Part shown: in pieces, positions 1-11,260 of the stretch | Position numbering within the stretch: position 1 is the stretch's first letter | Layout of the letters: every line of letters begins with the position of its first letter | Source of the DNA: Parasitella parasitica | Lineage: Eukaryota; Mucoromycota; Mucoromycetes; Mucorales; Mucoraceae | Length of the DNA: 64,000 nucleotides | Direction: 5' to 3' | NCBI GenBank assembly: GCA_025201805.1 | Contig: MU619273.1 | Location: forward strand, 16,800-80,799 | Notes under the pieces: generated by a model | Databases searched by the model: none | Seen by the model: only the letters and a program-made list of their open reading frames with translations | Told to the model about the DNA's origin: nothing | Made by a program: the position numbers and the translations under genes

Positions 1-375
1 TACTTCGACGCAAAAGGAAATCATGGCCTTAGATGATAAGATTGTTCAATGTGTACAGAGCATCAACAATAGCAAAATCAAGCGCGATTTTTTGATACAG
101 TTCTCCAAGGAGCCTGTCGAGTTCATCAACAAATGGATTGCAAGTCAGGCTAGGGATTTAGAGGTCATTTTAGGCGAAAGTAAAGTTAATTTAGAGGAGA
201 TGAGACAAAGTGATTTCTATAAACAGCCTTGGATGAAGGAGGCAGTGTTCCATTATCTGACCACAAAGGTAAGCTACCATACACAGGCATTGCCATTGCC
301 ATTGCTAATGAAAATCCTGCTCTTTCTATACAGACACAACAACGTATGCAGGAATTACTTGGATTCCAATCATAA
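1..375 (+). CDS. SWI/SNF-RSC complex subunit, SMARCD/BAF60/Rsc6 type (3' end only)
   Basis: C-terminal part of a chromatin-remodelling complex subunit; the gene starts left of the window, and the frame is open back to base 2. Exons are <1..268 and 334..375, joined in phase 0 across a 65-nt GT-AG intron. The visible protein has the conserved SMARCD tail: a short helical stretch with KIKRDFLIQFSKEP, then FINKWIASQARDL, then the QPWMKEAVFHYLTTK block. The second exon adds TQQRMQELLGFQS and the stop. The SWIB domain of the family would lie upstream, outside the window. The ATG at 23 is an internal Met, not a start. In yeast both Rsc6 and Snf12 belong to this family, and this fragment cannot tell which complex is meant. 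Confidence 0.82.
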
Positions 376-527
376 ATTTATTATCAATCGAATAAAATTT
401 TTCTGTTTCTCTAAACCCAAAATTGGATGCAAGTGGGTTGCACATGGGCAACGCTGGATACTTGCTTCAATGAACCAGTGTCAGGATTGATTTTAAACAC
501 AACGATATTGTCAGAATCCTACATGTC

Positions 528-1580
528 TCATTGATTAGTATTCATATAGTTGATGCACGCCATTTCGTCTACACTGCCACGAACCTTATTTCCAACCAAA
601 ATGAACGAACCAGTAGGGTCCAAAGTAAAATGGCGAGGGTGCTTTCCACCAGTTTTCTGATATCCCACCAGAGTAAGCTTACCAGTTCTTTCATCAATCT
701 CAAAAATAGTGAGAGCGTCGTATCCACGCATCGAGACGTACAAAAATTTACCATTTGGTGAGATGTCGATTTCAGAGCCTAGATTCTCGCCAGCCCAATC
801 CTTTGGCAACGCATGAATCTGCTGTACCTTGTAAAATTTACCTTGATGGAAATTAAATTCGAGCATGTAGACATCATTCGAGAGCTCAGATACGACATAG
901 CAAAAGTTGTTGTGGTTGGGAGCAAATTTGAGATGGCGAGGACCAGCACCCTTTGGAAACTCAAACGTAGAATGGTTTGTGAGCTTTCCAGTGCTATTGC
1001 GGTCAAACTTGTAGGTGACAAGAATGTCACATCCGAGATCATTGCAGAAAGCATAGTGCTGGGCAATGGGGTCGAGATCAATGGAATGGACGTGCGGTTT
1101 CTCTTGACGATCGGGTACACCCAATGTAGACTGATAAGTTTGACTATGAACTGGGTTGCAGATCACCTCACCCAACACAGAGTCCGGAGCACCAGGATTT
1201 TCTATAGGAATTACACTGACAGATCCACCTGTATAGTTAGCAACCAGCAAATAACTGCCACTTATGTCGACGGTGGCGTGGCAAGGATCTTGGCCATTTG
1301 AAGGCTGCTCATTCACGAGAGTCAATTGCCCTGTCTCCTTATTACGTGTGTACGCAGATACATAGCCTGTCTTTTGTCCTTTGTATTCTCCTACTTCATT
1401 GACAGCATACAAATGCTGGTTACTTGTGTGCAATGTAAAGTAAGATGGATTAACGGATTCGGCAGCCAACCCTTTTCGTGTCAATGCACCGGTACGAGTG
1501 TTGAAACTATATTGATAAATGCCCACACTCTGTTCATTGGTATATCCGGAAACGTAAACTGGTAATTCTTCGGAAGTCAT
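528..1580 (-). CDS. Lactonase, 7-bladed beta-propeller family (6-phosphogluconolactonase-like)
   Basis: Single-exon 350-aa protein of the YbhE/cycloisomerase-2 beta-propeller family. Its bacterial member hydrolyses 6-phosphogluconolactone in the pentose phosphate pathway; fungal relatives include carboxy-cis,cis-muconate cyclase, so the exact substrate is uncertain. Propeller repeats are visible from residue 6 to the end: YVSGYTNEQSVGIYQY, SYLLVANYTGGSVSVIPI, the signature DPCHATVD, PHVHSIDLDP, GPRHLKFAPN, and near the end HPRHFTLDPTGSFILVGNK. Length and blade order fit a complete protein. There is no signal peptide, so it is probably cytosolic. The N-terminal Met at 1580 is the only sensible start because a propeller strand follows immediately. 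Its 5' end faces the 3' end of ureG across 1.1 kb. Confidence 0.85.
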   Translation of the reverse strand: MTSEELPVYVSGYTNEQSVGIYQYSFNTRTGALTRKGLAAESVNPSYFTLHTSNQHLYAVNEVGEYKGQKTGYVSAYTRNKETGQLTLVNEQPSNGQDPCHATVDISGSYLLVANYTGGSVSVIPIENPGAPDSVLGEVICNPVHSQTYQSTLGVPDRQEKPHVHSIDLDPIAQHYAFCNDLGCDILVTYKFDRNSTGKLTNHSTFEFPKGAGPRHLKFAPNHNNFCYVVSELSNDVYMLEFNFHQGKFYKVQQIHALPKDWAGENLGSEIDISPNGKFLYVSMRGYDALTIFEIDERTGKLTLVGYQKTGGKHPRHFTLDPTGSFILVGNKVRGSVDEMACINYMNTNQ

Positions 1581-2727
1581 TGCAAAACAAACCGTGAAAA
1601 ATGGGAAAAGAAAAAATACTGATGTAATCTAATAGAGGCTGCCTTTTAGTGGTATTTGCAGTGTGTCGTACTCAGCATGACGCCATAGACATGTCTTGAA
1701 TTCCCTAAAAAAGTGTAATGTTCAATTTACGAAGCTTATCTTGGCTGATTATCATATCATTTCGGTCATTAATTGTATTTCTGTTTCTTTTACTACTTTT
1801 ATCTGTACGTTCGTACACCAGAAACAAGCTATAATGAATTTAGTACCAACCACTGAGTTGCTTTGAAAACAAATCCTAAAAAGTAAAAATACCTGCAAAC
1901 GCAAGAAATTTATCGGCAGATTTAAACGAGATGCACATGAAAGTACTCTTTATTTAAGTAGCATGACTTTAGTGCCTTCTTATAAATCCATCGTCTCTTC
2001 TATTAGTATTATGGAAACCTACCACGAAATTTAAAGAGCACTCCAATTCTGTAAGATTTGCCTGTTTTATAAAATGTATTAACATTAAAGCGACATAATA
2101 GGGCTTAAAACATACCCTTCCAAAGAGAAAGCTTTGCCATTGTTGAAAAGAACGGCTTTATGCTCAGGCAATACGTTGGCAGTTTCATAGAGTTTGCACT
2201 GAAAGAGATGGCAATTTTTACTGTCCTGGGGGTATATTGGAATCCATCATCCGTTCAATGAAGTAAGAATTTTGCACGTAATTGATTCCAGTAAACTTAG
2301 AGTTTGCTAGCAATGTTGATTAGTTGATAAAGTTGCTGAGCATTAAGTCAAGCGATGATAATGGTTTGATGAAATTGCTGTCCAAAGTCAAACACAGAAT
2401 GCGTTCATCAGAATTATAAAGTGTCAAATAAAAAGGTATTATTGTACAGTACTTGAGATATATAAGCATCCATCTTTTACAGATTTCTTAGCAGCTCATA
2501 ATACAGTACATTCTTTAAAAAGACTGAATTTTAAGATGCTTCGAGCTTTAATTTGAGAAAAACAATAATTATAAAAAACTTGACGTTATTTTTGTACGTG
2601 GAACTCGTTTATGAATTGAATTAATACATTTTTTGTGCTTCAGATGTTCAAAACGTATTCGTCTAAATATTTTGGATTCTACATTCGTACAGTTTATTTA
2701 AAAATGAGAATATCCTGGGAGGAATCT
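1581..2727. other. Intergenic, no gene seen
   Basis: This AT-rich spacer lies upstream of the lactonase gene and downstream of ureG. The short open frames in it have no family motif and no splice context. The lactonase promoter must lie in its left part. Nothing else is supported. Confidence 0.6.
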
Positions 2728-4002
2728 TTAAGAAGATTCTTTCGCAGCACCACTTGCACGCCATTCACCCAAGATAAGCGAAATAATATCCTCCATACCA
2801 ACACCATTCTTTACCTGAGCAAAGATTGTAGGTCCATCACCTCTATTTTTATAGTAGAAATATCAGTATAAATGCGATTTCTCGTCTTCTCAAGCTGTAT
2901 TTTATCTTCATTATACCTCATTTTCTTTGCATCGCGAGCCATGACATCAAGGTCGGCTCCAATAATGGTGGCCAAATCTGTCTTGTTTACAATCAATAAA
3001 TCACTCTGAGTGATACCAGGGCCTTTTGTAATATGAAAGATAAGCACAATGTCAATAAATACAATATTAGTTCCAAGTTATTTCTTGAATACATACCTCC
3101 TTTTCTGGGAACTTTATCACCTCCAGCAACGTCAATAACATAGATAATGTAATCAGCTATATTGGCACTTTAAATATCAGTATTCTGAATACAGATAACG
3201 GAATAACAAAAAAATACCTAATTCTCGGCTACACAAAAAAGGGAGATTAGGTTTCGTACATCCTATAATTCCAGCGAGTTGAATCTTACCTATAGTTGGC
3301 AGCCAAATTATCACCACCAGATTCGATCAATAGCAATTGTGTATTGAATTTGCCATGAAGAGTTTCCAAAGCATTCAAGTTGGCAGAAACATCTTCGCTG
3401 TAAAAAAGAAAACTGTCAGCTGATGAAAAATACGAAGCATTAGTGCAAAATTTACCGAATAGCCTAGATAAATCATATAATTAATATCATACATAACAGA
3501 CACATGGGAAAATCAATCAACTTACGGCATGAGGACAGCCACCTGTTTCGATAGCAGCAATACGCTCCTCAGGCAGAGCAGCATTACGTACCAAGAACTC
3601 GGTATCCTCCTTTGTAAAGATGTCATTAGTGACAGCTGCAATGGAGTACTTGTCACGGAGGCGTTGACACAATGCCAACATCAATGCAGTCTTTCCGGAA
3701 CCAACAGGTCTAATTGAAAACCCAACGTTCATAAATCAGATATACATGCGTTTCAATTAAAATCCATTCATGATATACCCTCCAATGCCAACAGTGAATG
3801 CTCTTTCTGTCCAATCACGGTTGTTGTAAATTGCTTTGGGGCGCTCCTGATAGAGGCCAGGGGAATCCATTTGTTCGTGTGTATGTCCATGTTCGCGAAC
3901 ACCATGATCATGATTATGAACGTGACCATCCCCATGATCGTGGACGGCGTTATTGTTAGCGTTGGGTGAGGAATGTTCCTCGAAGCGACAAGTATCAGCC
4001 AT
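2728..4002 (-). CDS. ureG: Urease accessory GTPase UreG (8 exons, two of them micro-exons)
   Basis: GTP-dependent nickel chaperone that helps load nickel into urease in the cytosol. Exons (complement): 3779..4002, 3526..3709, 3456..3463, 3290..3397, 3218..3228, 3097..3156, 2917..3022, 2728..2842; total 816 nt, 271 aa, every junction in phase with GT-AG borders. The N-terminus (about residues 15-45) is His-rich ([14 protein letters not shown]), the usual nickel-binding tail of eukaryotic UreG. The P-loop GPVGSGKT straddles intron 1. Then come [10 protein letters not shown], the metal-binding [52 protein letters not shown], the guanine-specificity NKTDLA and [13 protein letters not shown]. The 8-nt exon encodes AIR and the 11-nt exon encodes the REL after NYS; without them the frame breaks inside conserved motifs. 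It is divergent from the urease gene next door. Confidence 0.95.
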
Positions 4003-5003
4003 TTTAAAGAAAAAGATTGGTGGGAAGGTAAAAAGTAAAGGCTACTGAAACGCGACATTTGATACATCTTTTATAGGATTGAATTGGCTGCCAATTTTCT
4101 CACAGCTATTTGAGTCTATTTTCAATCCCGTAATGCACCCGGTCGGTTAAAGATCCGTTACACACCTGTTTATAGCCTAAATGCTTGCTCCTTTTAGGAC
4201 AAGAGGAGGAGAGTTTGTTTACATTACATCAAACGTTAAAGAAGTATGTAGTCGTTGATAAACAGGTATGTGACCCCTCCTTGTTTGCATTTGATGAAAT
4301 TCTCATATCTATAAACAGCATAAGCGTTCTTGGAGCTGAAAAACGGCTAGAACCATGACTCATAAATCTGAAAATTACTTTGCCATTGGCTCAACATCAG
4401 CATTCGAACTGAACAGAGAAGACATCGTGAGTATAAATGACAACATCGCTGCATAACTAGTTTTAAAACAGCGAATCATTTACTAGAGCAATTCACCATG
4501 GTAACTCGTCTATTGATCAGAGCGATATCTTACCACTACTGGGCAAATGGACACAAGATTGAAATGTCGAATTAAAAGGCCATTGTAGATCAGGTAATAT
4601 CAGGGCTTGAATGCTGTCTTTTTTTTTTTTTTTCCTTATCAGACGGGTGTTTATTTTTGGTCATACAAATAGAAAATGAAAAACTCCTCTAAACCAACCA
4701 ATTGCTAATTTTGACAGGAGCTTCTTGGAAATCTTTACTAAAACGGAAGCAAATCTGAATGTAGGGTCATGGTTGCAATGTACAACCATATAAGCGACTG
4801 AAATATACCATTTAGTCAACATACGCTCCGAAAAAAGCTCGCCGTCATCGGGAATCCTTACTAATAATTGTAATATGATGAATGGTTCATCTGTATATCT
4901 ATCGAGTCGGTTTTCTTTCCCTTTTTTTCTTTTCTTCTTTTTTTCTTTTCTTCGTATCCTTCGACTCTCTTTTCCTGTATCATTTTTTGCAAGTATAAAC
5001 AAG
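4003..5003. promoter_or_regulatory. Shared ureG-urease promoter region with GATA-type sites
   Basis: This 1-kb spacer lies between the start codons of ureG (leftward) and urease (rightward), so both promoters must lie here. GATA-core sites occur on either strand: TTGATAA at 4255-4261 and TTATCAG (CTGATAA on the minus strand) at 4636-4642. GATA-factor control of urease under nitrogen limitation is known in other fungi; applying it here is inference, since GATA cores are common by chance in AT-rich DNA. A 33-codon open frame begins at 4355 with a possible donor at 4427. It does not assemble into a longer gene and resembles nothing I know. Confidence 0.35.
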
Positions 5004-8000
5004 ATGAAGTTGATTCCCCGTGAATTAGATAAACTGTTGCTTTCTCAAGGTAAGTCAAATCAAATCAAGCAGACGGATTACAATAAACAAAATGTCCAAC
5101 CGAATTACACAACGCAGCAGCATATTTGTGCGTCTGTTTTAAGCCTAAACCAAGTTTATTTATTCACTATTTTGGGAAAATTATAATGTAGTGGGAGCAT
5201 TGGCTCAAAAACGACTAGCTCGAGGCGTCAAGCTGAATTATGTGGAAACTATTGCACTTTTGTCATCTCAGCTGTTGGAATTGATGCGGGACGGATGCTA
5301 TTCAGTGTCTCAGTTGATGGATTTAGGAAAGCAAATGCTGGGTAGACGACATGTACTACCTGATGTTATGGATATGGTCAAAGAGGTTCAAATAGAAGGT
5401 ACATTTCCTGACGGCACCTACCTCGTGACAGTACATGATCCCATCTGTACGGATAATGGCAACATCGAGTTGGCATTGTATGGCTCGTTTTACCCAGTCC
5501 CAGATGAGTCCAAGTTTGATTTACCTACTCCTAGGTCTCGTGAAGATGCTCCTGGTGCGATTATAGGTGTGGGAGGCCCAATCCAGCTAAATTTGAACAG
5601 AAAGCGACTGTCTCTGACTGTAACTAATTTTGGAGACCGAGCGATCCAGGTACAGAACAAACAAATACTTGGATTTTGCAATAGAAAATCACTCACATTT
5701 GTTACATACATGTATATGCAGGTTGGCTCTCATTTCCACTTTATTGAGGCAAATAAATTCCTCAACTTTAATCGAGCGCTCGCGTACGGCATGCGCTTAG
5801 ACATCCCCGCTGGATCTGCCGTTCGCTTCGAGCCTGGGGACTTCAAAACGGTAACATTAGTGGAAATCGGTGGAAACAAAATCATTTCTGGAGGTAACAA
5901 CCTGGCGTCTGGACCTGTTGATATGATAAAACTGCCGGAAATTATAAATAATTTGACCTCCTTGGGATTCATGCATGATGCCAACACACCACTGTTACCG
6001 AATGCACCTCCATACCAGCTGGAACGAGACTATTATATTGACCATTACGGTCCCACCACAGGAGACCTGGTTCGACTGGGAGACACAAACCTCTGGGCTA
6101 GAATCGAACATGATTTCACTCTCTACGGCGATGAGTGTAAGTTTGGCGGTGGCAAAGTATTGAGAGAAGGGATGGGCCAGGCGACAGATGCTTGCGACAA
6201 TCAAGTGTTGGATTTGGTCATCACAAATGCAATGATTTTTGACTACACTGGTATTTACAAGGCTGACATTGGCATCAAGAAAGGGGTTATTGTTGGCATT
6301 GGTAAATCTGGAAACCCTGATATGATGGACAATGTAACTCCTGGCATGATTGTTGGTGTTGGCACTGAAGCCCTTGCTGGCGAAGGTTTGATTTTTACTG
6401 CTGGTGCTATTGATTCGCATGTCCATTATATTTGCCCTCAAATGTGTTACGAGGTAATTTTTGTTGTCCCCTATCTAGTGTAACTGTGCACAAATTCATA
6501 ATGTACAAAAAAGGCCAACAATAATACTTTTTTTTTTTTTTTATTATTATTATTAATATAGGCACTGGCCAGTGGCATCACGACTCTGATTGGAGGTGGC
6601 ACAGGTCCTAATACTGGCTCAAATGCAACAACCTGTACTCCCGGAGACCACCATATTGAAATGATGATGCAGGCTACTGACGATATCCCCCTGAATTTTG
6701 GCTTTACTGGTAAAGGCTGCTGTGCGTCAAAGAAGCCGCTGGAGGAACAGATTCAAGCTGGTTGTCTAGGCCTAAAGATCCATGAAGACTGGGGAGCCAC
6801 TCCTGCAGCTATTGATGCATGTATGGAGGTTTGTGATGAATTTGATGTGCAGGTAAAATTACACACATTGCAGCGCATGATGTGCAAGCATAAATAACTC
6901 ACTTTCGCATATATGCAATAGACTACCATCCATACAGATACATTGAACGAAGCTGGCTTTGTTGAATCTACGATTGCTTCATTTAAAGGAAGAACCATCC
7001 ATACCTACCACAGCGAGGGTGCTGGCGGCGGACACGCCCCTGACAGTAAGTTTTGGTCACTGCGTTAATTTACATTCAGTTTCCATATTGACAGCCCCTT
7101 TCTTGCAGTTATTAGCGTCTGCTCCGAGCCCAATGTGCTACCATCTTCAACAAACCCAACCCGACCTTTTACTGCAAACACACTAGACGAACATATCGAC
7201 ATGCTTATGGTCTGCCATCACTTGTCGAAAACAATACCAGAAGACGTTGCATTCGCCGAAAGTCGCATTCGAGCAGAGACAATCGCTGCTGAAGATGTGT
7301 TGCATGATATTGGTGCCATCAGTATGATCAGTTCTGATTGTCAGGCAATGGGCCGTGTAGGGGAGGTTGTCTTGAGAACATGGAAAACAGCACATAAAAT
7401 GAAGCAGCAACGAGGAAAATTGCCAGAGGATGAGGGCCACTTGGACGATAACTATAGAATCAAGCGATACATTGCCAAATACACAATCAACGTGTAAGAT
7501 ATGCTGTGTTGCTCTACTCTACCTGCTATTTTGTTGCTAACTTGTTTTCTTTCTAGAGCACTCGCCCATGGCATCAGTCATTTGGTTGGTTCGATCGAAG
7601 TTGGAAAAATAGCAGATCTTGTTGCGTTTTCGCCTGCATTCTTTGGCAGCAAACCCGAACTTATATTAAAAGGAGGTATCATCGTTTGGGGTCAAATGGG
7701 TAACAATCTATTTTATGTATTTGCAAAAATGTGCAGAAAAAAAAAAAAAGCTTACTGGTTTGATTTTAGGTGATGCCAACGGCTCTATTTCCACTACAGA
7801 GCCAATTATTTCTAGGCCCATGTATGGCTCCTTCCCTTCTAGTCTATCAAAGAGCTGCATGCTGTTTGTCTCTCAGATATCCATCGATAACGGCAGAATA
7901 GAGTCTTATAAATTGAAAAAGCGGGTCGAGCCTGTAAAGAATTGCCGCAATGTGACTAAAAAGGACATGAAGCATAATAGCGCCATGCCAAAAATCTCTG

Positions 8001-8098
8001 TTGATCCAGAAACTTATGCTGTTACAGCTGATGGTGTGGATTGTGTGTGTGACCCTGTATCAACACTGCCCATGACCCAATCCATCTATTTATTTTAA
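5004..8098 (+). CDS. Urease, single-chain eukaryotic type
   Basis: Nickel enzyme hydrolysing urea to ammonia and carbamate in the cytosol. Exons: 5004..5049, 5192..5649, 5722..6453, 6562..6852, 6922..7045, 7109..7493, 7557..7699, 7770..8098; 2508 nt, 835 aa, close to the roughly 840 aa of plant and fungal ureases. Order is gamma-like ([16 protein letters not shown], about 1-110), beta-like ([17 protein letters not shown], mid), then alpha/catalytic from about residue 268 ([15 protein letters not shown]). Nickel ligands and active-site residues are present: HVH at about 401/403, the carbamylated Lys in [11 protein letters not shown] (about 484), [21 protein letters not shown], the flap MVCHH, and the aspartate in [13 protein letters not shown]. 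The start [11 protein letters not shown] matches the family N-terminus. The 72-nt intron 5650-5721 is in frame and stop-free, so an unspliced message would carry 24 extra residues. Its UreG is encoded next door. Confidence 0.97.
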
Positions 8099-8465
8099 CC
8101 CTCTCATTAGAAATCATGATACTCATATATACACACTCTCTCAAATAATAATAATAGTAATACTAGCAATAAATGCATTTCATTGAAATCAGCTCTATTA
8201 CTACAAAGTAATTTCAAGCAATTTAATGAACCAAGACAGCTTGCTGCACGTTGCTTAACGTTTTACGAAGACGACTTTTATGAGAGGCTATATGTCCACC
8301 ACGTACCTATTCAACGAGGCTCACACCAGCCCAGATGCCACTCCTAGATGTTCATAATAATCTACAAATAATGGGATGGAGCGCCGTTATGAGTGAACAT
8401 TATAGGAGATGATGACAGTTATTAAATGGGAATGAGCCATCATAATGCGACAGGCGTGAAAAATG
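8099..8465. other. Urease 3' flank, no gene seen
   Basis: The downstream flank of urease runs to the left end of the long-TIR element. No open frame or structure is supported here. Confidence 0.6.
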
Positions 8466-10430
8466 TACAGTCTTTTTATGGTCTCTGAAAAAAAAAAAGC
8501 TCATGTAAATGGTAAATGGTGAATGGTAAATGTCACGGTGTTTGTGATAATATATATTAGGGTTTCTGATAACAAACCTTCTATTTCTGATAAAAACTGA
8601 AAAGTTTCTGAGAGAAGATGAGCCACACCTGTTTTATCGTTTTACTATGAAGAAAGGTATATTGTAGCATCAAAAATATTTTCTTTATATAGCTGTGTTA
8701 TGTACTAGAATTGATATTGACGTGATATCATCTCCAGATAGATGTTTTTTACAGCTTAAAAGCAAGAACTTTAGCTTTTTGTGTCATTTTTTGATCGATT
8801 TTCATATTTAAAATTGTCCTAAAAACACCAGAAATAGTATCCATTGGGAAAAAACTATATTATATATGATTTTGGTGCAATTTGAGCATGATTTTTTTTT
8901 CGATGTAAAATGACGGATTTTTTCAATTTTTTCCTTGTATCCACGCATCCAAAATCATTGATTATGCATTATTCTCGATTTTGACCTCAAAAATGCAACT
9001 TTTTACTATGACATATATTGGAGGAAAATGATCGTAAAAGACCATTCCTTGATCTGAAAGACTGGAAATGCGCTTTGATTAAACAAAATATTGAATTTTC
9101 CCTCTTGATCTGTTTTGAGGTTTTCTCAACTTAATTCCTTCCATAAGCATACGAGAATTATGAAATAACACCATCGTGTAGAGCGTCCAAAAATACAGCT
9201 ATTATCATAGACTGACAGCCGTGGTATGCATAGTTTCAGAGGATGATATTTTGCCTTAAAAAAGTAATTTTGTTTTCTAATTGTACAAATGGAGTTTCTG
9301 AAAGAATTTTTCCTTCCTGATTTTGGACGCGTTTAATCTCCGCTATCAAAGAAAAAATGGTATTTTTTTAACGAAAGCATTAGCTTTGAGAAGCCATAGC
9401 TTACTCAATTCAAAAGAAAAACAATCCAAATCTAGTGTATATAAATAATGTACTTCTTGGCTTTTTAATGGTAGTAATTGCATGTCTGCACATGGCCTGA
9501 CGATCTCACGCTCCGATTTTGAAATATACTTTTTCGTAAAAAAGTCAAAAAAGTCGTTACCTTCATCCGATGTCAACTTAAAAACTACAAAAACTTGCTC
9601 TAAGCTATGCAGCAATGTAATAAAAAAGTGCCTTATAGTATAATGCATTATTTTATATTACTTGTTTTTGTGTTTGAGATTGCTAAACATTGTTTTCTTA
9701 CATTTTTTGTCTTTTGTCTGACAATAACACACTGAAGTTCGCCTAGACCAAACAAATAAAAATAGGCGCCTTAAACCTACAATGACTTTACAAAGGCACA
9801 CACTTTTGAACCATTCCAATATTATGGAAAAGATGGCACAGGCTTGACTAGCTGTTCTACTGAGCAATTGGATATAAAAAACCCAGCTTGGTATATGTCT
9901 GACAAGACCTTCTACACAAGAAAATGCCAGAGAAAATTAAACAATCTGCCACCAGGATAACACACCCATTCATAAAAAGTTATCTGTATAGCAATTTGTG
10001 AAATCTCAAGGACATAAATGTGTTTATCTTCAACCTTGCTCTCCGTTTCTGAAATCTAATGAAAGGTTTTTGATCCAAAGTCAACTGACACGCTTACACC
10101 CAGAATCACAGATGTTTGTCAATAGACAACCGCAAAATTTTTCAAAGACTACCTTGAGCTTAAAGATATGATATATATAGCTTATTTCACAACACAGTCT
10201 CTTTGTATTTTCACTATGGATGAAACAAAGCAATTACTGCTTTTCTATAAATACGGAAATCCCCACTTGAATTCTTTTTAGGGAGATATTTCTCTTTTCT
10301 TAGAAACTTCTTCTCTTTTATTAGAAATAAAAGGTCTATTACCAGAAACGCCAATATATATTATTACAATCATTATGACCTTTACCATTTACTTGAATTT
10401 TTCTTTTTCAAAAGCTGCAAAATGACAGTA
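8466..10430. mobile_element. Long-TIR DNA element, copy 1 (about 1.97 kb)
   Basis: The two ends are inverted repeats. The left end begins TACAGTCTTTTTATGG and the complement of the right end begins TACTGTCATTTTGCAG; similarity continues for roughly 150 bp, passing the shared words GTAAATGGTAAA, GTGATAATATATATT-like and GGTTTCTGATAA-like. The whole element is repeated in the same orientation at 52494-54890. No known transposase motif is visible. The only conserved open frame is minus 9346-9648 (100 aa), matched at 53773-54063; both share the run GNDFFDFFT and a SKS.REIVR stretch, but most codon differences are non-synonymous. The borders read ATGTAC inward on both sides, and no clean target duplication can be fixed here. 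The superfamily is unknown. Confidence 0.7.
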
Positions 10431-11260
10431 CATGATTAGCTAAAAATATTAAAAAAAAAATTGCTCCCTCCCCTTATTCTCGTTATGAAGAACCTATAAA
10501 ATAAAATAGTGAGTGAATATCACGCCTTTCATTGGAGATCTAATCCTTTTCCTGAATTTTTTTACCGTTTTTCTGGCTGGTTCAAATATTCAGAGCGACA
10601 CCAAAAATATATATCGAATGTCAATGATTCTTCATAAAAACATCGTTTAAGGAAGAAGAACAAAAATAATAGAAATTAAAAAAAGTGCGCAAGTGATAGC
10701 CATCATTGTGCCTGAATTATTCAAACTTAAAACAGGTACTAATACTTTGATTTTATTGATTTAACATTTTTTTGTGAAATGTATAATTGAAGTGTACGGA
10801 GCTCCGATGTAGTGGGTCCAAAGAATTTGTACTATACATATTCATCTACGTGACACAACTCGATAATGAAAGACCCTCCATATTTGCTATCTTCATTCTA
10901 TTTCGTTTGCGATTTCTATAGCAGCTTTACACCCTTTACTGCCTACGTATTAATCTGCGATATTTGCATATCATTATATACTTTCACTAACATTCTTACT
11001 CTTTTCAACTCATTCAGAACTTCAAAAAGCATAAAATCATTCAACCAATTACGTTTTTTACAACATTTTTGATAGAAGAACAAGAGATTGTCTTATTTCT
11101 TTACCCTCGATATCCTCTCCTTAAACACATATGGTAATAGATTGAAAGAAGAAATTCAAGTTTATTTTGAATAAACTGCGAGTTGAGTATCTGAGAACAG
11201 AAATTTAGCTAGAGCAAGCACGCAAAATGGGGTATTCAGTATAGCAAATTGGCCAATTAA
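10431..11260. other. Intergenic, no gene seen
   Basis: AT-rich spacer between two transposable elements. A 68-codon frame at 10866-11072 is Thr/Phe/Ser-rich and has no recognisable domain; I treat it as chance. Confidence 0.5.

Noticed and set aside
813..1301. 162-codon plus-strand frame inside the lactonase gene
   Set aside because: Lies antisense to a clear beta-propeller coding frame; translation has no family features.
4355..4453. Short 33-codon gene in the ureG-urease spacer
   Set aside because: No downstream exon keeps a frame and no family resemblance; mentioned only within the spacer entry.
9000..9240. CRISPR or tandem array suspected from repeated T/A words
   Set aside because: Words recur without fixed spacing; the pattern is explained by AT-rich element sequence, and the context is a eukaryotic nucleus.
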